Part shown: positions 16,654-24,529 of the stretch, in pieces
Layout of the letters: each line of letters opens with the position of its first letter
Numbering within the stretch: position 1 is the stretch's first letter
Source of the DNA: JAIPGX01 sp041650475
GTDB taxonomy: Bacteria; Babelota; Babeliae; Babelales; UASB340
Assembly: GCA_041650475.1 (NCBI GenBank)
Contig: JBAZLD010000009.1
Span: forward strand, 1-52,959
Length of the DNA stretch: 52,959 nt
Direction: 5' to 3'
Made by a program: the position numbers and the translations under genes
Notes under the pieces: model-generated
The model's input: only the letters and a program-made list of their open reading frames with translations
The model's database searches: none
Told to the model about the DNA's origin: nothing

Positions 16654-16773
16654 AAATTTATTTTTTTAAATCTATTGATTTATTTTCTATTAGTATTTTA
16701 TAATTATTTTAGTAAGTATTTTAATAGCTTTTGTTATTTGTTTAATTTTCAACGAAAATCGAAGGGGGATTTT

Positions 16774-17853
16774 ATGAAAATCTTTAAAAATCTTTTTATT
16801 GCATGCATGTTATTTTTTATTTCAAGCACAACAGTTTTTAGTAAAACAGAAACTATTTACTTGAAATCGTCAGATACTGGAAAATATCTACGAGTTGAAT
16901 CAATGATGGTGTCTGACATAGATCCAACAGGCCAAAGAACCGGTGGTGAAAAATTTATTATTTCAATGGTGGACAATAAAAATGATGCTACAAAATTTAA
17001 TTTGATTCCTCAAGAAGAACGAACCGGTGCGAGAGATTTTATAATATCTACATCAAATGTTGGCGATGGAGTAGCAATAAGTGGAGTTTTATACTTAAAA
17101 TATAATCCTGAAATAAATGGAATAAATAAATTCAGTCTTACTAAAAGCTTAGACAAAAATGATGCAAGCATATTCCATAAACGTGCAATTTTAGATGGTG
17201 ATGATAAATTGTTCTTTGGGGATGACATAGCTTTAAATATAGAAAAATTGGCATTAGACATTTCATCTATTCGTGTGGGGAAAAAAAATGATGTTAGGAT
17301 ACAACCAGTAGTAAAATCAAATTCTACTGAAAAAAATTCTTATTATTTAAAATTACCAAATACAGAAAAATACTTAAAAATCAAATCGATGAGTGCGATG
17401 AATGCTGAGTTCGTTTTCTCACCGACCGATAATCAAACAGAAGCAACAATATTTCAATTTAAAAATGTTACTCCTGCCGGTTTGGTTGGTGCAACTCATT
17501 GGCAAATAACATATAAAAAAGATCCACGAGATAACAGCTTGCCTTTTTATTTAAAATTTTCACCCGTTATTGGTGGTTCTTGGCACGACTTCCATGAACC
17601 AGGAGCTATTGGTCCTGCTGTAATGGTAAGTCATTCTGCTAAAAATGGATTAACTGAAAAATTTTTCAGTTTCACTCAAAATCCTGATGAAGCTACAAAA
17701 TTCAATACTAGAGTTACTTTTGAAGGTTTCGACAATTTATATGTTGATGATGATGATATGGTTGTCCTAAAAAGAGAGCCGGTAGGACAAGAACAAGAAG
17801 AAGCTGAATTAGAAACTCAAATTACTTCTGAGCCAGTTGAAGCAGGTTACTAA
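16774..17853 (+). CDS. Secreted two-repeat protein, possibly beta-trefoil-like
   Basis: Protein of 359 residues; the ATG is chosen because AAGGGGGAT lies just upstream and a signal peptide then starts at residue 1 and ends near TTVFS (23). The mature part holds two related units. Unit 1 starts IYLKSSDTGKYLRVESM and unit 2 starts YYLKLPNTEKYLKIKSMS, each followed by an ATxFxF segment. Strand-turn repeats with YLK...KYL are reminiscent of fascin-like or ricin-like beta-trefoils, but no family was recognised. The C-terminal 20 residues are Glu-rich. It has its own strong terminator. Adhesion or carbohydrate binding is a guess. Confidence 0.7.
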   Translation: MKIFKNLFIACMLFFISSTTVFSKTETIYLKSSDTGKYLRVESMMVSDIDPTGQRTGGEKFIISMVDNKNDATKFNLIPQEERTGARDFIISTSNVGDGVAISGVLYLKYNPEINGINKFSLTKSLDKNDASIFHKRAILDGDDKLFFGDDIALNIEKLALDISSIRVGKKNDVRIQPVVKSNSTEKNSYYLKLPNTEKYLKIKSMSAMNAEFVFSPTDNQTEATIFQFKNVTPAGLVGATHWQITYKKDPRDNSLPFYLKFSPVIGGSWHDFHEPGAIGPAVMVSHSAKNGLTEKFFSFTQNPDEATKFNTRVTFEGFDNLYVDDDDMVVLKREPVGQEQEEAELETQITSEPVEAGY

Positions 17854-17875
17854 TATATTATTTTTAGATTTTTAT

Positions 17876-17916
17876 AAGAAGCGCGACTATTTACATAGTC
17901 GCGCTTCTTTGTTTTT
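17876..17916 (+). terminator. Rho-independent terminator of the secreted two-repeat protein gene
   Basis: Perfect 15-bp arms AAGAAGCGCGACTAT and ATAGTCGCGCTTCTT around a TTAC loop, followed by TGTTTTT. The GC-rich base and T-run make this the strongest terminator in the window. Confidence 0.9.
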
Positions 17917-17944
17917 AAAGATTTTAAACAAATACTAAAATAAC

Positions 17945-17970
17945 TTAAAAAACCCAAAGCACACGCTTTG
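17945..17970 (-). terminator. Terminator of the cytosolic alpha/beta hydrolase gene
   Basis: On the minus strand CAAAGC and GCTTTG form a 6-bp stem around a GTGT loop, followed by GGTTTTTTAAG. It lies 25 bp after the stop codon of the hydrolase at 17996. Confidence 0.7.
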
Positions 17971-17995
17971 AGCTAACGAAAATGTTGCTTATTTT

Positions 17996-19039
17996 TTATT
18001 TATGTAAATTCAAAATCCAATCAAAAATATTTTTTAAAACAACAGGTGAAATTGTTTCTTTTATGACTGGATATTCTGCCATAGAACCTGTTTTACAGGC
18101 TTGAAAAGAATGGTTCAAATTGGGTAACTCGATATTTATAAAATTATTATTTCCGGAAGATTTTAGCATCTGGGAAATAATATCAAGCGATGGCTGTGCT
18201 GATACAATCCAATCTTTATTACCATAAATAGATAAAATTGGTTGTTTGATTTTTTTCAGCGCATCTACTGAATTATAATTTAAAAAATATCGATACCAAG
18301 GTGAATTAAACATATTAGCCATATTTTCAATTTTATCTTTAGTTATTGCAAATGGGAGCTTATTGGCTTCTTTTTTCAAATTTTCTGGTAAATTGTTCCA
18401 ATAATCAGACATTAAATTTTGTAATTTAATTTTTGCTGATTCTATATCTTTTTCTTGTTTTACAATCGTAAAAATTTGAGTACGCAAAATTTTATCTTGT
18501 TCAAGAAAATCTTGGCTTGCGCCATCAACTTTTAATTGCTTTGCTGTTTGCGTAACTAAACCATCAACATCAGTTTGCACAACGCCAGCCATATTAACAA
18601 CAAAATCAACATCTTTATTTTCAGCTGCAACCATGCTGGCAATCATGCCACCTTCGCTATGCCCAATTAAACCAATTTTATTTGAACTAATATCTTTTCG
18701 ATTTTTTAAAAATTTTATGCCTACAATAACGTCATCTGCAAAATCACGACTAGTTGCTAAAGAATAATCCCCTGTAGATTTACCAACACCACGTTTATCA
18801 TACCGCAAAGTAGCAATGCCTAATTTGGCCAAATACTCTGACATAACCAAAAATCGTTTATGTCCCAGCAATTCATAATCGCGACCATTTGGACCAAAGC
18901 CAGCAATAAAAATTACAGTTGCAATAGGCTTAGTATTTTCAGGAATTGTTAATGTTCCAGAAAGAGTTATATTTGCACTTTTATTTTGATAACAAACTTC
19001 TTCATTTATAAAATTAAATTCTTTATTTAATTTTTGCAT
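17996..19039 (-). CDS. Alpha/beta hydrolase, cytosolic paralogue
   Basis: Serine hydrolase of 347 residues. The nucleophile Ser128 is in GHSEGG, the first-half motif is RYDKRGVGKSTG (79-90), and the acid-base pair is in GNKDWIV and LNHSF near the C-terminus. The ATG is preferred over a TTG five codons earlier because GAAAGA is suitably placed before it. It is a paralogue of the hydrolase at 35161 (same GHSEGG, RGxGKSTG, and a C-terminal FQxCxTGS then DWIL), but lacks that copy's signal peptide. Substrate unknown; Hydrolase_4 or BAAT-like esterases are the nearest known relatives. Confidence 0.87.
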   Translation of the reverse strand: MQKLNKEFNFINEEVCYQNKSANITLSGTLTIPENTKPIATVIFIAGFGPNGRDYELLGHKRFLVMSEYLAKLGIATLRYDKRGVGKSTGDYSLATSRDFADDVIVGIKFLKNRKDISSNKIGLIGHSEGGMIASMVAAENKDVDFVVNMAGVVQTDVDGLVTQTAKQLKVDGASQDFLEQDKILRTQIFTIVKQEKDIESAKIKLQNLMSDYWNNLPENLKKEANKLPFAITKDKIENMANMFNSPWYRYFLNYNSVDALKKIKQPILSIYGNKDWIVSAQPSLDIISQMLKSSGNNNFINIELPNLNHSFQACKTGSMAEYPVIKETISPVVLKNIFDWILNLHK

Positions 19040-19373
19040 TTTTATTTCTTTCAATAAAATAAAATATTTAAAATATTTTTTTAAAAATAAATAGATTCCA
19101 ATAAAAAATTATTGGCTTACAAATTAAAAACGAAAATCAGTATAAATTAAAATTTATACCGTTAAATTAGAATATTTTATATATAACTTTCATAAAAGCC
19201 TCACTTGATATGGCTAAATTTATATGAATTTTGTAAATTATCAAAATTTATTTACCAAATGACCGAATTTGGCATAATTTGGTTATTGCAGTAGCCGAAT
19301 TTAGTAAAATTTGGCTGCTATAAAAAATTACTTTTCTTTTATCACATAAAAAAATATTTAAGAAAGATAAAAT
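19040..19373. other. Divergent intergenic region with tandem imperfect palindromes
   Basis: Between divergent hydrolase genes. The notable part is 19262-19318, listed separately; the rest is AT-rich (over 80%) with no coding frame and no tRNA. The spacing and divergence imply that two promoters lie here, though no clear TTGACA was seen. Confidence 0.5.
19262..19318. repeat. Two tandem imperfect palindromes of the type CCGAATTT...AAATTTGG
   Basis: Unit 1 reads ACCGAATTTGGCATAATTTG plus GT, and unit 2 reads AGCCGAATTTAGTAAAATTT plus GGCT, starting 32 bp apart. Each has symmetrical ends (ACC/GGT and AGCC/GGCT) and inner AATTT/AAATT. They lie about 60-110 bp before the BAAT-like gene. Operator sites for a dimeric regulator are a plausible role. 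Confidence 0.5.
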
Positions 19374-20789
19374 ATGAAAACATTTTTTATTTTATTAATA
19401 ATTTTTGCAATTATTTTGTTAGGCACTATTTTTTGGAAGGTAAAAAAAACTCCCCAAATTCATGTATCAAAACAAAAAGCCTTAATTGATGAACCTATCG
19501 AAATTTCTGTTTTAAATCTTACATCTTACGAGCAAATTACTCTTGAGTCTTCATGCAAAGATAAAAAAAATAACACATGGCTCTCACATGCCACATTTCA
19601 GGCAGATGACAAAGGGGTGGTAAACGTAGCAACACAAGCACCAATTTCAGGATCATATAAAATAGTCGATCCCATGGGACTATTTTGGTCAATGATTTCT
19701 ACAGATAAAGAAGATCCATCTTTTTCTTTTGATAAAAATGAACTAGAAATATCTTTATCTGTTTTTTCTCAAAATAAACTCATAACTCAAAAAAAAATTT
19801 ATAGATTAATTGTGTCTCCTGATATAGAAAAAAGACAAATTAGAGAGCAAGGGATTGTTGGCACATTATTTTATCATAAAAACATGAAAAAGAATCGCGG
19901 AATTATTGTCATTCCAGGATCAGACGGAGGAATTCCTGAAAAAACTTCTCAGCTGCTGGCATCTCATGGTTATACAGTTCTTGCTTTAGGATATTTTGGA
20001 TTAGAAGAGTTACCTAAAAATCTTGAAAATATTCCTTTAGAATACTTTCAAAATGCAATGCATTGGCTTAAAAACCAACCACAAGTAGATAAAAATTATA
20101 TTGCACTTTGGGGTCAATCTTTTGGAGGAACGTTAGTTTTGCTTTTGGCAGCAATGTTTCCTAAAGAAATTAGTGCTGTAATTTCATATGTTCCAAGTAA
20201 TATTGTTTATGGTGCCTTTCCGCAACTTAATAATCCTTGTTGGATTTATAAAAATTCACCAATTCCATTTATTCCTTGTTACACGGGCAACGGAAATGAT
20301 ATTCCAGGCCCTAATGATGAAGAAATTCTTAATGCCACAAGAGAAGATAAAATACCATTTCATAAAGGTACATTTGAAGATCCAATGGACCTCAGTTCTG
20401 TTTTTTTGTATGGCATGGATAAATTTCATCAACGTATAGAGGCTGCTACTATTCCATTAGAAAATATTCAGTGTCCAATTCTTATGATTTCTGGAGAGGA
20501 TGATAAAGTTTGGCCATCAACTCTTTATTGCAACCTTGTTATGGAACGTTTAAATAAAAAAAAATCAATTATTGAAAGAAAACATTTACATTTTCCCGAT
20601 GCTGGACATGGATTTTTATTTCCTTATTTTCCATCATCAGCTGGTCAACCTATTTATTATCCTATGGGAAAATTTTGGGTAACTTTAGGCGGAACAGCAC
20701 AAGGCAATGCTCTCGCTGCAAAAAAAGCGTGGCAAGAGACCTTAAATTTTCTTCAAAAAAACATAAAAAGAGAGAATAAGGATAATTAA
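19374..20789 (+). CDS. Membrane-anchored acyl-CoA thioesterase/BAAT-family hydrolase
   Basis: Protein of 471 residues: an N-terminal anchor (residues 3-21), a beta-rich domain at about 28-145 resembling the N-terminal thioester-hydrolase/BAAT domain, and a C-terminal BAAT-type alpha/beta hydrolase. The nucleophile Ser249 is in GQSFGG, followed by SGEDDKVWP and DAGHGFLFPYFP giving the Asp and His. In known relatives this layout cleaves or transfers acyl-CoA, but here the anchor would place it outside the cytosol, so acyl-CoA is an unlikely substrate. The 5' end is nearly identical to that of the GNAT gene at 21238. Confidence 0.82.
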   Translation: MKTFFILLIIFAIILLGTIFWKVKKTPQIHVSKQKALIDEPIEISVLNLTSYEQITLESSCKDKKNNTWLSHATFQADDKGVVNVATQAPISGSYKIVDPMGLFWSMISTDKEDPSFSFDKNELEISLSVFSQNKLITQKKIYRLIVSPDIEKRQIREQGIVGTLFYHKNMKKNRGIIVIPGSDGGIPEKTSQLLASHGYTVLALGYFGLEELPKNLENIPLEYFQNAMHWLKNQPQVDKNYIALWGQSFGGTLVLLLAAMFPKEISAVISYVPSNIVYGAFPQLNNPCWIYKNSPIPFIPCYTGNGNDIPGPNDEEILNATREDKIPFHKGTFEDPMDLSSVFLYGMDKFHQRIEAATIPLENIQCPILMISGEDDKVWPSTLYCNLVMERLNKKKSIIERKHLHFPDAGHGFLFPYFPSSAGQPIYYPMGKFWVTLGGTAQGNALAAKKAWQETLNFLQKNIKRENKDN

Positions 20790-20817
20790 AAGCATTTAAA
20801 TAAAGGTTTATAAAATT

Positions 20818-21138
20818 ATGATATCACAAGAAACAATAGAAGAAGTTAAGCATAGACTTGTAAAAGTTTATAATCCATTAAAAATTTATTTATTTGGTTC
20901 CTATGCATGGGGAAAACCTCATGAAGATAGTGATTTAGATATATTAATTGTTGTTGATAAATCAAAAGAAAGAGCAATAAAAAGAAGTCTTAGTGGATAT
21001 AAAGCTCTTTGGGGCCTTGGAATTTCTAAAGATATAATTGTTTATACTGAAGATGAATTTGAAACGTCTTCTAAAAAAGAAAATTCTTTGCCTTATAAAG
21101 TAAAACGCTTTGGAAAGGTTATTTATGCCAACGCATAA
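20818..21138 (+). CDS. MNT-type nucleotidyltransferase (antitoxin-like)
   Basis: Minimal nucleotidyltransferase of 106 residues. The active-site pattern is GSYAWGKPHEDSDLD: Gly27, Ser28, Asp39 and Asp41. In MNT/HEPN (MntA/HepT) modules this enzyme inactivates the HEPN RNase by adding AMP to it. Its partner gene overlaps its 3' end by 14 bp but is truncated here, so the module is probably broken. It follows the BAAT-like gene by 28 bp. Confidence 0.88.
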   Translation: MISQETIEEVKHRLVKVYNPLKIYLFGSYAWGKPHEDSDLDILIVVDKSKERAIKRSLSGYKALWGLGISKDIIVYTEDEFETSSKKENSLPYKVKRFGKVIYANA

Positions 21139-21241
21139 TGATTGGTTAATCAAAGCTCTTGGCGATTTAAAATCTGCAAAAAAACTTTTTAAAGACGACG
21201 ATGATACGCTTGATACAAATGAAAGGAAAGATAAAATATGA
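21125..21241 (+). pseudogene. Truncated HEPN-domain gene, partner of the MNT protein
   Basis: The frame starts MPTHNDWLIKALGDLKSAKK and continues to about residue 31 (DDDDTLDT), which is the normal beginning of HEPN proteins. It then runs into NERKDKI and a TGA that overlaps the ATG of the following GNAT gene. Full-length HEPN proteins have about 130 residues and carry the RX4-6H RNase motif near the C-terminus; that part is missing. The junction lies exactly where the shared ribosome-site and anchor segment begins, so the loss is probably a recombination event. A functional toxin is very unlikely. Confidence 0.75.
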
Positions 21242-22080
21242 AAACATTTTTTACTTTACTAATAATCTTTTCAATAATTCTTAGTTCTGTTTTCTTTATA
21301 GTCAAAAGAGATTATTTCAAAAAACAAACATCAACATGGTTAGCACACGTAAAATCTAAAACTATTCAAAATAAAACAGGACAAATTACTGCCAAAGATA
21401 AATCAGGAAATTCTTTATTACTAGAATGGACAATAACCGATGTTCGTTCACCAAATTTTTCAACTTTAATGAAAGAAACTTGTGATGTTTTTGTTAAGGC
21501 CTTTACTCCCGTTGAATTACAATTTTTAAAAGAAAGCAAAGACAAAGAAACACATGATCAATATATCAAACAATTTGAACCAATATTTCAAGATGAGGTT
21601 ATGATCTATGATTGGAATTTATTTAAGCACTCTTTAAAAAATTTAGATTGGAAAACTGTTGAAGAAAAAATTCCATCTGTTCTATCAAAATTACAATTAA
21701 TGGATTACTCAAATTTTGGTGTAGAAGATATTAATTGCTTTATTTTAGCCAAAAATATTGATTCTAAAAAAATCTTAGGCTATTCAATATTTTGTATAAC
21801 CCCAGATTTCCCATATGGGGATATAAAACTTACTGTTATAGCATTATTACCAACAGAACAAAATAGAGGTATTGGCAGATTATTTATAAATTCAATTTCT
21901 AAAATTATTCCCGACTTAAAACGTATTTTTTTAAGTGTTCGTCCAACAAATAACAATGCTATAAACGCTTATAACAAGTGGGGTTTTACTACAGATCACA
22001 ATCCTATTCCAGAGCATTATATGCCAATCGATAAAAAGCAATGGGTGTATTTAGAATGTAAAATAAATAAAGGCTCATAA
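21238..22080 (+). CDS. Membrane-anchored GNAT acetyltransferase-like protein
   Basis: Protein of 280 residues with an N-terminal anchor MKTFFTLLIIFSIILSSVFF and a C-terminal GNAT domain. The acetyl-CoA loop is QNRGIG at 208-213, preceded by the strand LTVIALLPTE and followed by INAYNKWGF, all standard for the fold. The domain at about 60-165 is unassigned and may hold the substrate-binding part. The anchor nearly matches that of the BAAT-like protein at 19374, at DNA level too. With an outward-facing domain, access to acetyl-CoA is a puzzle unless it works in a host or the anchor keeps it facing inward. Confidence 0.78.
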   Translation: MKTFFTLLIIFSIILSSVFFIVKRDYFKKQTSTWLAHVKSKTIQNKTGQITAKDKSGNSLLLEWTITDVRSPNFSTLMKETCDVFVKAFTPVELQFLKESKDKETHDQYIKQFEPIFQDEVMIYDWNLFKHSLKNLDWKTVEEKIPSVLSKLQLMDYSNFGVEDINCFILAKNIDSKKILGYSIFCITPDFPYGDIKLTVIALLPTEQNRGIGRLFINSISKIIPDLKRIFLSVRPTNNNAINAYNKWGFTTDHNPIPEHYMPIDKKQWVYLECKINKGS

Positions 22081-22084
22081 AATT

Positions 22085-22867
22085 ATGACTAATCTAACAG
22101 CTCTTAATCAAAAATTATCAAACAAATTTTATTTATTTAGTGCAGGTTTATACGCAGCTGTCGCAAGCATATTTGGTTTTATATTTGTATTTCAATTTTT
22201 AGGATTAAATCAAATAACTGCGATTTTTATTGGCTATTTTTTAACAGTTTTATGGCGCGCTTTTTATGATCAATTAATAATTTTAGAATTAAAAATCAAA
22301 CAATTAAATATTAAAAATAATTTTATTCTTGCACTAACCAGCGCGTGCGTTTTATCAATTTTATACTATTTTATAAGAGGGCCGCTTGGAGATTGGGCAG
22401 TGCCAATAACAATTATAATCTCCATGAAAATAACTGGAAAAATAAGAAAATTTTTATGGCCTGATGGATCTAAAAATTATTCAGAATTTTTAAAAATTTA
22501 TTTGCAAAAAATTCAAATTTATATGTTAGGTTTATACGGATTTTTTCTTGCTGTTGCACTAATAACATATAAAATTGTAAAAATATTTGGCTTACCATAT
22601 TTTTATTTCGCTTTTGCAGCAGGCATTTTAATTGGTTTAATATTTGAACAAATTTATAATCTTATAAAGATTTATGAAATTAAATTAACAACCAAAAATA
22701 TTTTTATTAGTATCGCAATAGCAATAATATCAAGCATATTTTGTACAAGCTTAGTTTTTGTATTCATGCAAATATTGGCTTTTTCAGGAAAAACAGCAAC
22801 GATTATTGGCATAATTGTGTTAAAAATTACACAACCATTGAGTTTTAAATTTTTAATAAAAAATTAA
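22085..22867 (+). CDS. Polytopic membrane protein with internal duplication
   Basis: A 260-residue protein with about eight hydrophobic segments; family not recognised. Residues roughly 17-105 and 148-225 look like two copies of one unit: GLYAAVASIFGF against GLYGFFLAVALI, then FYDQLIILELKI against FEQIYNLIKIYEIKL. The charged segment KITGKIRKFLWPDGSKNY joins the halves. Such two-repeat membrane proteins are often transporters or channels, but nothing here proves it. It starts 4 bp after the anchored GNAT and is likely cotranscribed with it. Confidence 0.7.
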   Translation: MTNLTALNQKLSNKFYLFSAGLYAAVASIFGFIFVFQFLGLNQITAIFIGYFLTVLWRAFYDQLIILELKIKQLNIKNNFILALTSACVLSILYYFIRGPLGDWAVPITIIISMKITGKIRKFLWPDGSKNYSEFLKIYLQKIQIYMLGLYGFFLAVALITYKIVKIFGLPYFYFAFAAGILIGLIFEQIYNLIKIYEIKLTTKNIFISIAIAIISSIFCTSLVFVFMQILAFSGKTATIIGIIVLKITQPLSFKFLIKN

Positions 22868-22868
22868 T

Positions 22869-23000
22869 AAAAATTTTTTCTGGAAGCATACATCTGGTTT
22901 ATGGCTTAAATATGTGGTATAAAATATCCATGTATTGGCTAAAAATACCGGCATATTTTAACCAAATTCAGTAAAGCAGATGAGCCAGAAAAATTTTTTT
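22869..23000. repeat. Long imperfect palindrome between convergent genes
   Basis: Outer arms AAAAATTTTTTCTGG (22869-22883) and CCAGAAAAATTTTTTT (22985-23000). Inside are further matched pairs: CATCTG/CAGATG, TATG with GGTAT against AATACC with GCATA. The whole element folds into a branched hairpin of about 130 nt. It could be a bidirectional terminator or a MITE-like remnant. It resembles the 19262 unit in containing AACCAAATTCAGTAAAG. Confidence 0.5.
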
Positions 23001-23049
23001 CTTTACTTAGAAATTTTTTAAAAAAATTGCAAAAAATCAAAGAATAAAT

Positions 23050-24516
23050 TTATTCATATCCCTCAGGATTTTTTGAATAATATTCAGTGCTTTGTTCAAA
23101 TGCATATGCCGTTTTAAATAATAAACTCTCCGATAATCTTGGGCCAATAAACTGTATACCAATTGGTAAGTTTTCTTTTGAATATCCACAAGGCAAAGAA
23201 ATTGCTGGATACCCAATAACATTATTACTAATCAAAAAAAGATCCGCTAAATACATAGCAACAGGATCTCCAGCAAATTGGCCAAGTTTAAATGGCAATA
23301 TGGGCATTGTAGGACTAGTCAAAACATCAACTTCTTTTAAAGCAGTATCAAATTCTGCTTTAATCATTGCTCGAACTTTTTGTGCTTTGTTATAAAAAGC
23401 ATCTTTGTGGCTTGCAGACAAAACATAATTTCCAACCAAGATACGCAATTTGACTTCTTTTCCAAAACCTTCTTGTCTTGTTTGAACATACATATCATGC
23501 AAATTTTTAGCGCCTTTATTTCTTACGCCATATAAAGAGCCATCATACTTAGCCAAATTTGATGCAGCTTCAGCTCGATTAATAATAAAATAAACAGAAT
23601 TACCATATTTAAGGCTTGGTAAATCTATAATTTTAAGTTTAGCACCTAACTTTTTTAGTTGTTCACATGCTTGATCAAAAGCTTTAGCAACTTGAGGATC
23701 TATTTTTTCACTTAGGGCATCTTTTATAATGCCTATAGTCAAATTTTTAGGTAATTTGCCATCAAGACCAATTGTATAATCTCTAGGTTCAATAGGAACT
23801 GTAGTTGAATCATATTTATCTTGGCCTGAAAGAGCAGAATAAACAAGTGCATTATCAAAAACAGTTTTAGTCAGTGGGCAAACTTGATCAAAAGAAGAAG
23901 CGAGTGCAATAACACCAAATCTAGAGTGCAAACCATATGTTGGATATGTTGCAACAAGTCCGCAAAATGCTGCTGGATTTCTTATAGATCCACCAGTTTC
24001 ACTTCCAAGAGCAAATGGAACAAGACCAGCAGTAACGGCTGCCGCTGATCCAGAACTTGATCCACCCGGCACAAGCTCTAAATTCCAAGGATTTTTTGTT
24101 GGCCCATAAGCAGATGTTTCTCCTGATGCACCCATTGCAAATTCATCGCAATTTGCTCGGCCAATTGATATTGCACCAGCTTTATTAAGTCTTTCAATAA
24201 CAGTTGCATTATATGGTGACTTAAAATTAGATAAGATTTTTGAAGCCGCACTAGTTATATGATTTTTCTGACATATAATATCTTTTACAAGATATGGTAT
24301 ACCTGATAACGGTTTAAAATTATTGTTTGAATTATTATTGGACAAGGGGCAACCCTTGTCCAATAATAATTCTTCTTGAAATACTTCTAAAGCACAATTA
24401 AGTTTTGTATTAAATCTTTTAAGACGCTTACAATAATAATTAACAACTTCTTTTTGTGAAACTTCTTTATTTTTTATTTTTTTAACAAGTTCTTTTACTG
24501 TTAAAAACGGCTTCAT
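23050..24516 (-). CDS. gatA: Aspartyl/glutamyl-tRNA(Asn/Gln) amidotransferase subunit A
   Basis: Amidase-signature enzyme of 488 residues that releases ammonia from Gln or Asn for transamidation of mischarged tRNA. The Ser-Ser-Lys triad is present: Lys78 in LVKDI, cis-Ser153 in GGSSSGS, nucleophile Ser177 in GSETGGSIRNPA. I prefer the ATG with GGGAG before it. The segment at about residues 50-68, between the second helix and PLSGIPYLVKD, is unusual: LLLDKGCPLSNNNSNNN replaces the normal linker and is encoded by a perfect palindrome. The gene lies 13 bp after asnA. No gatB or gatC is in the window; the complex needs them from elsewhere. Confidence 0.95.
   Translation of the reverse strand: MKPFLTVKELVKKIKNKEVSQKEVVNYYCKRLKRFNTKLNCALEVFQEELLLDKGCPLSNNNSNNNFKPLSGIPYLVKDIICQKNHITSAASKILSNFKSPYNATVIERLNKAGAISIGRANCDEFAMGASGETSAYGPTKNPWNLELVPGGSSSGSAAAVTAGLVPFALGSETGGSIRNPAAFCGLVATYPTYGLHSRFGVIALASSFDQVCPLTKTVFDNALVYSALSGQDKYDSTTVPIEPRDYTIGLDGKLPKNLTIGIIKDALSEKIDPQVAKAFDQACEQLKKLGAKLKIIDLPSLKYGNSVYFIINRAEAASNLAKYDGSLYGVRNKGAKNLHDMYVQTRQEGFGKEVKLRILVGNYVLSASHKDAFYNKAQKVRAMIKAEFDTALKEVDVLTSPTMPILPFKLGQFAGDPVAMYLADLFLISNNVIGYPAISLPCGYSKENLPIGIQFIGPRLSESLLFKTAYAFEQSTEYYSKNPEGYE
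24331..24370. repeat. Perfect 18-bp palindrome inside the gatA coding sequence
   Basis: Arms ATTATTATTGGACAAGGG (24331-24348) and CCCTTGTCCAATAATAAT (24353-24370) with a 4-nt GCAA loop. It is in frame and encodes the variable linker LLLDKGCPLSNNN of GatA. GC-rich centre and position in a loop between domains are as in Rickettsia palindromic elements. Whether it recurs elsewhere in the genome is unknown; no second copy is in this window. Confidence 0.75.
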
Positions 24517-24529
24517 AAAATCTCCCAAT

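Noticed and set aside
16675..16773. Upstream in-frame ATG as start of the secreted two-repeat protein
   Set aside because: It has no ribosome site and would bury the signal peptide; the ATG at 16774 has AAGGGGGAT just before it.
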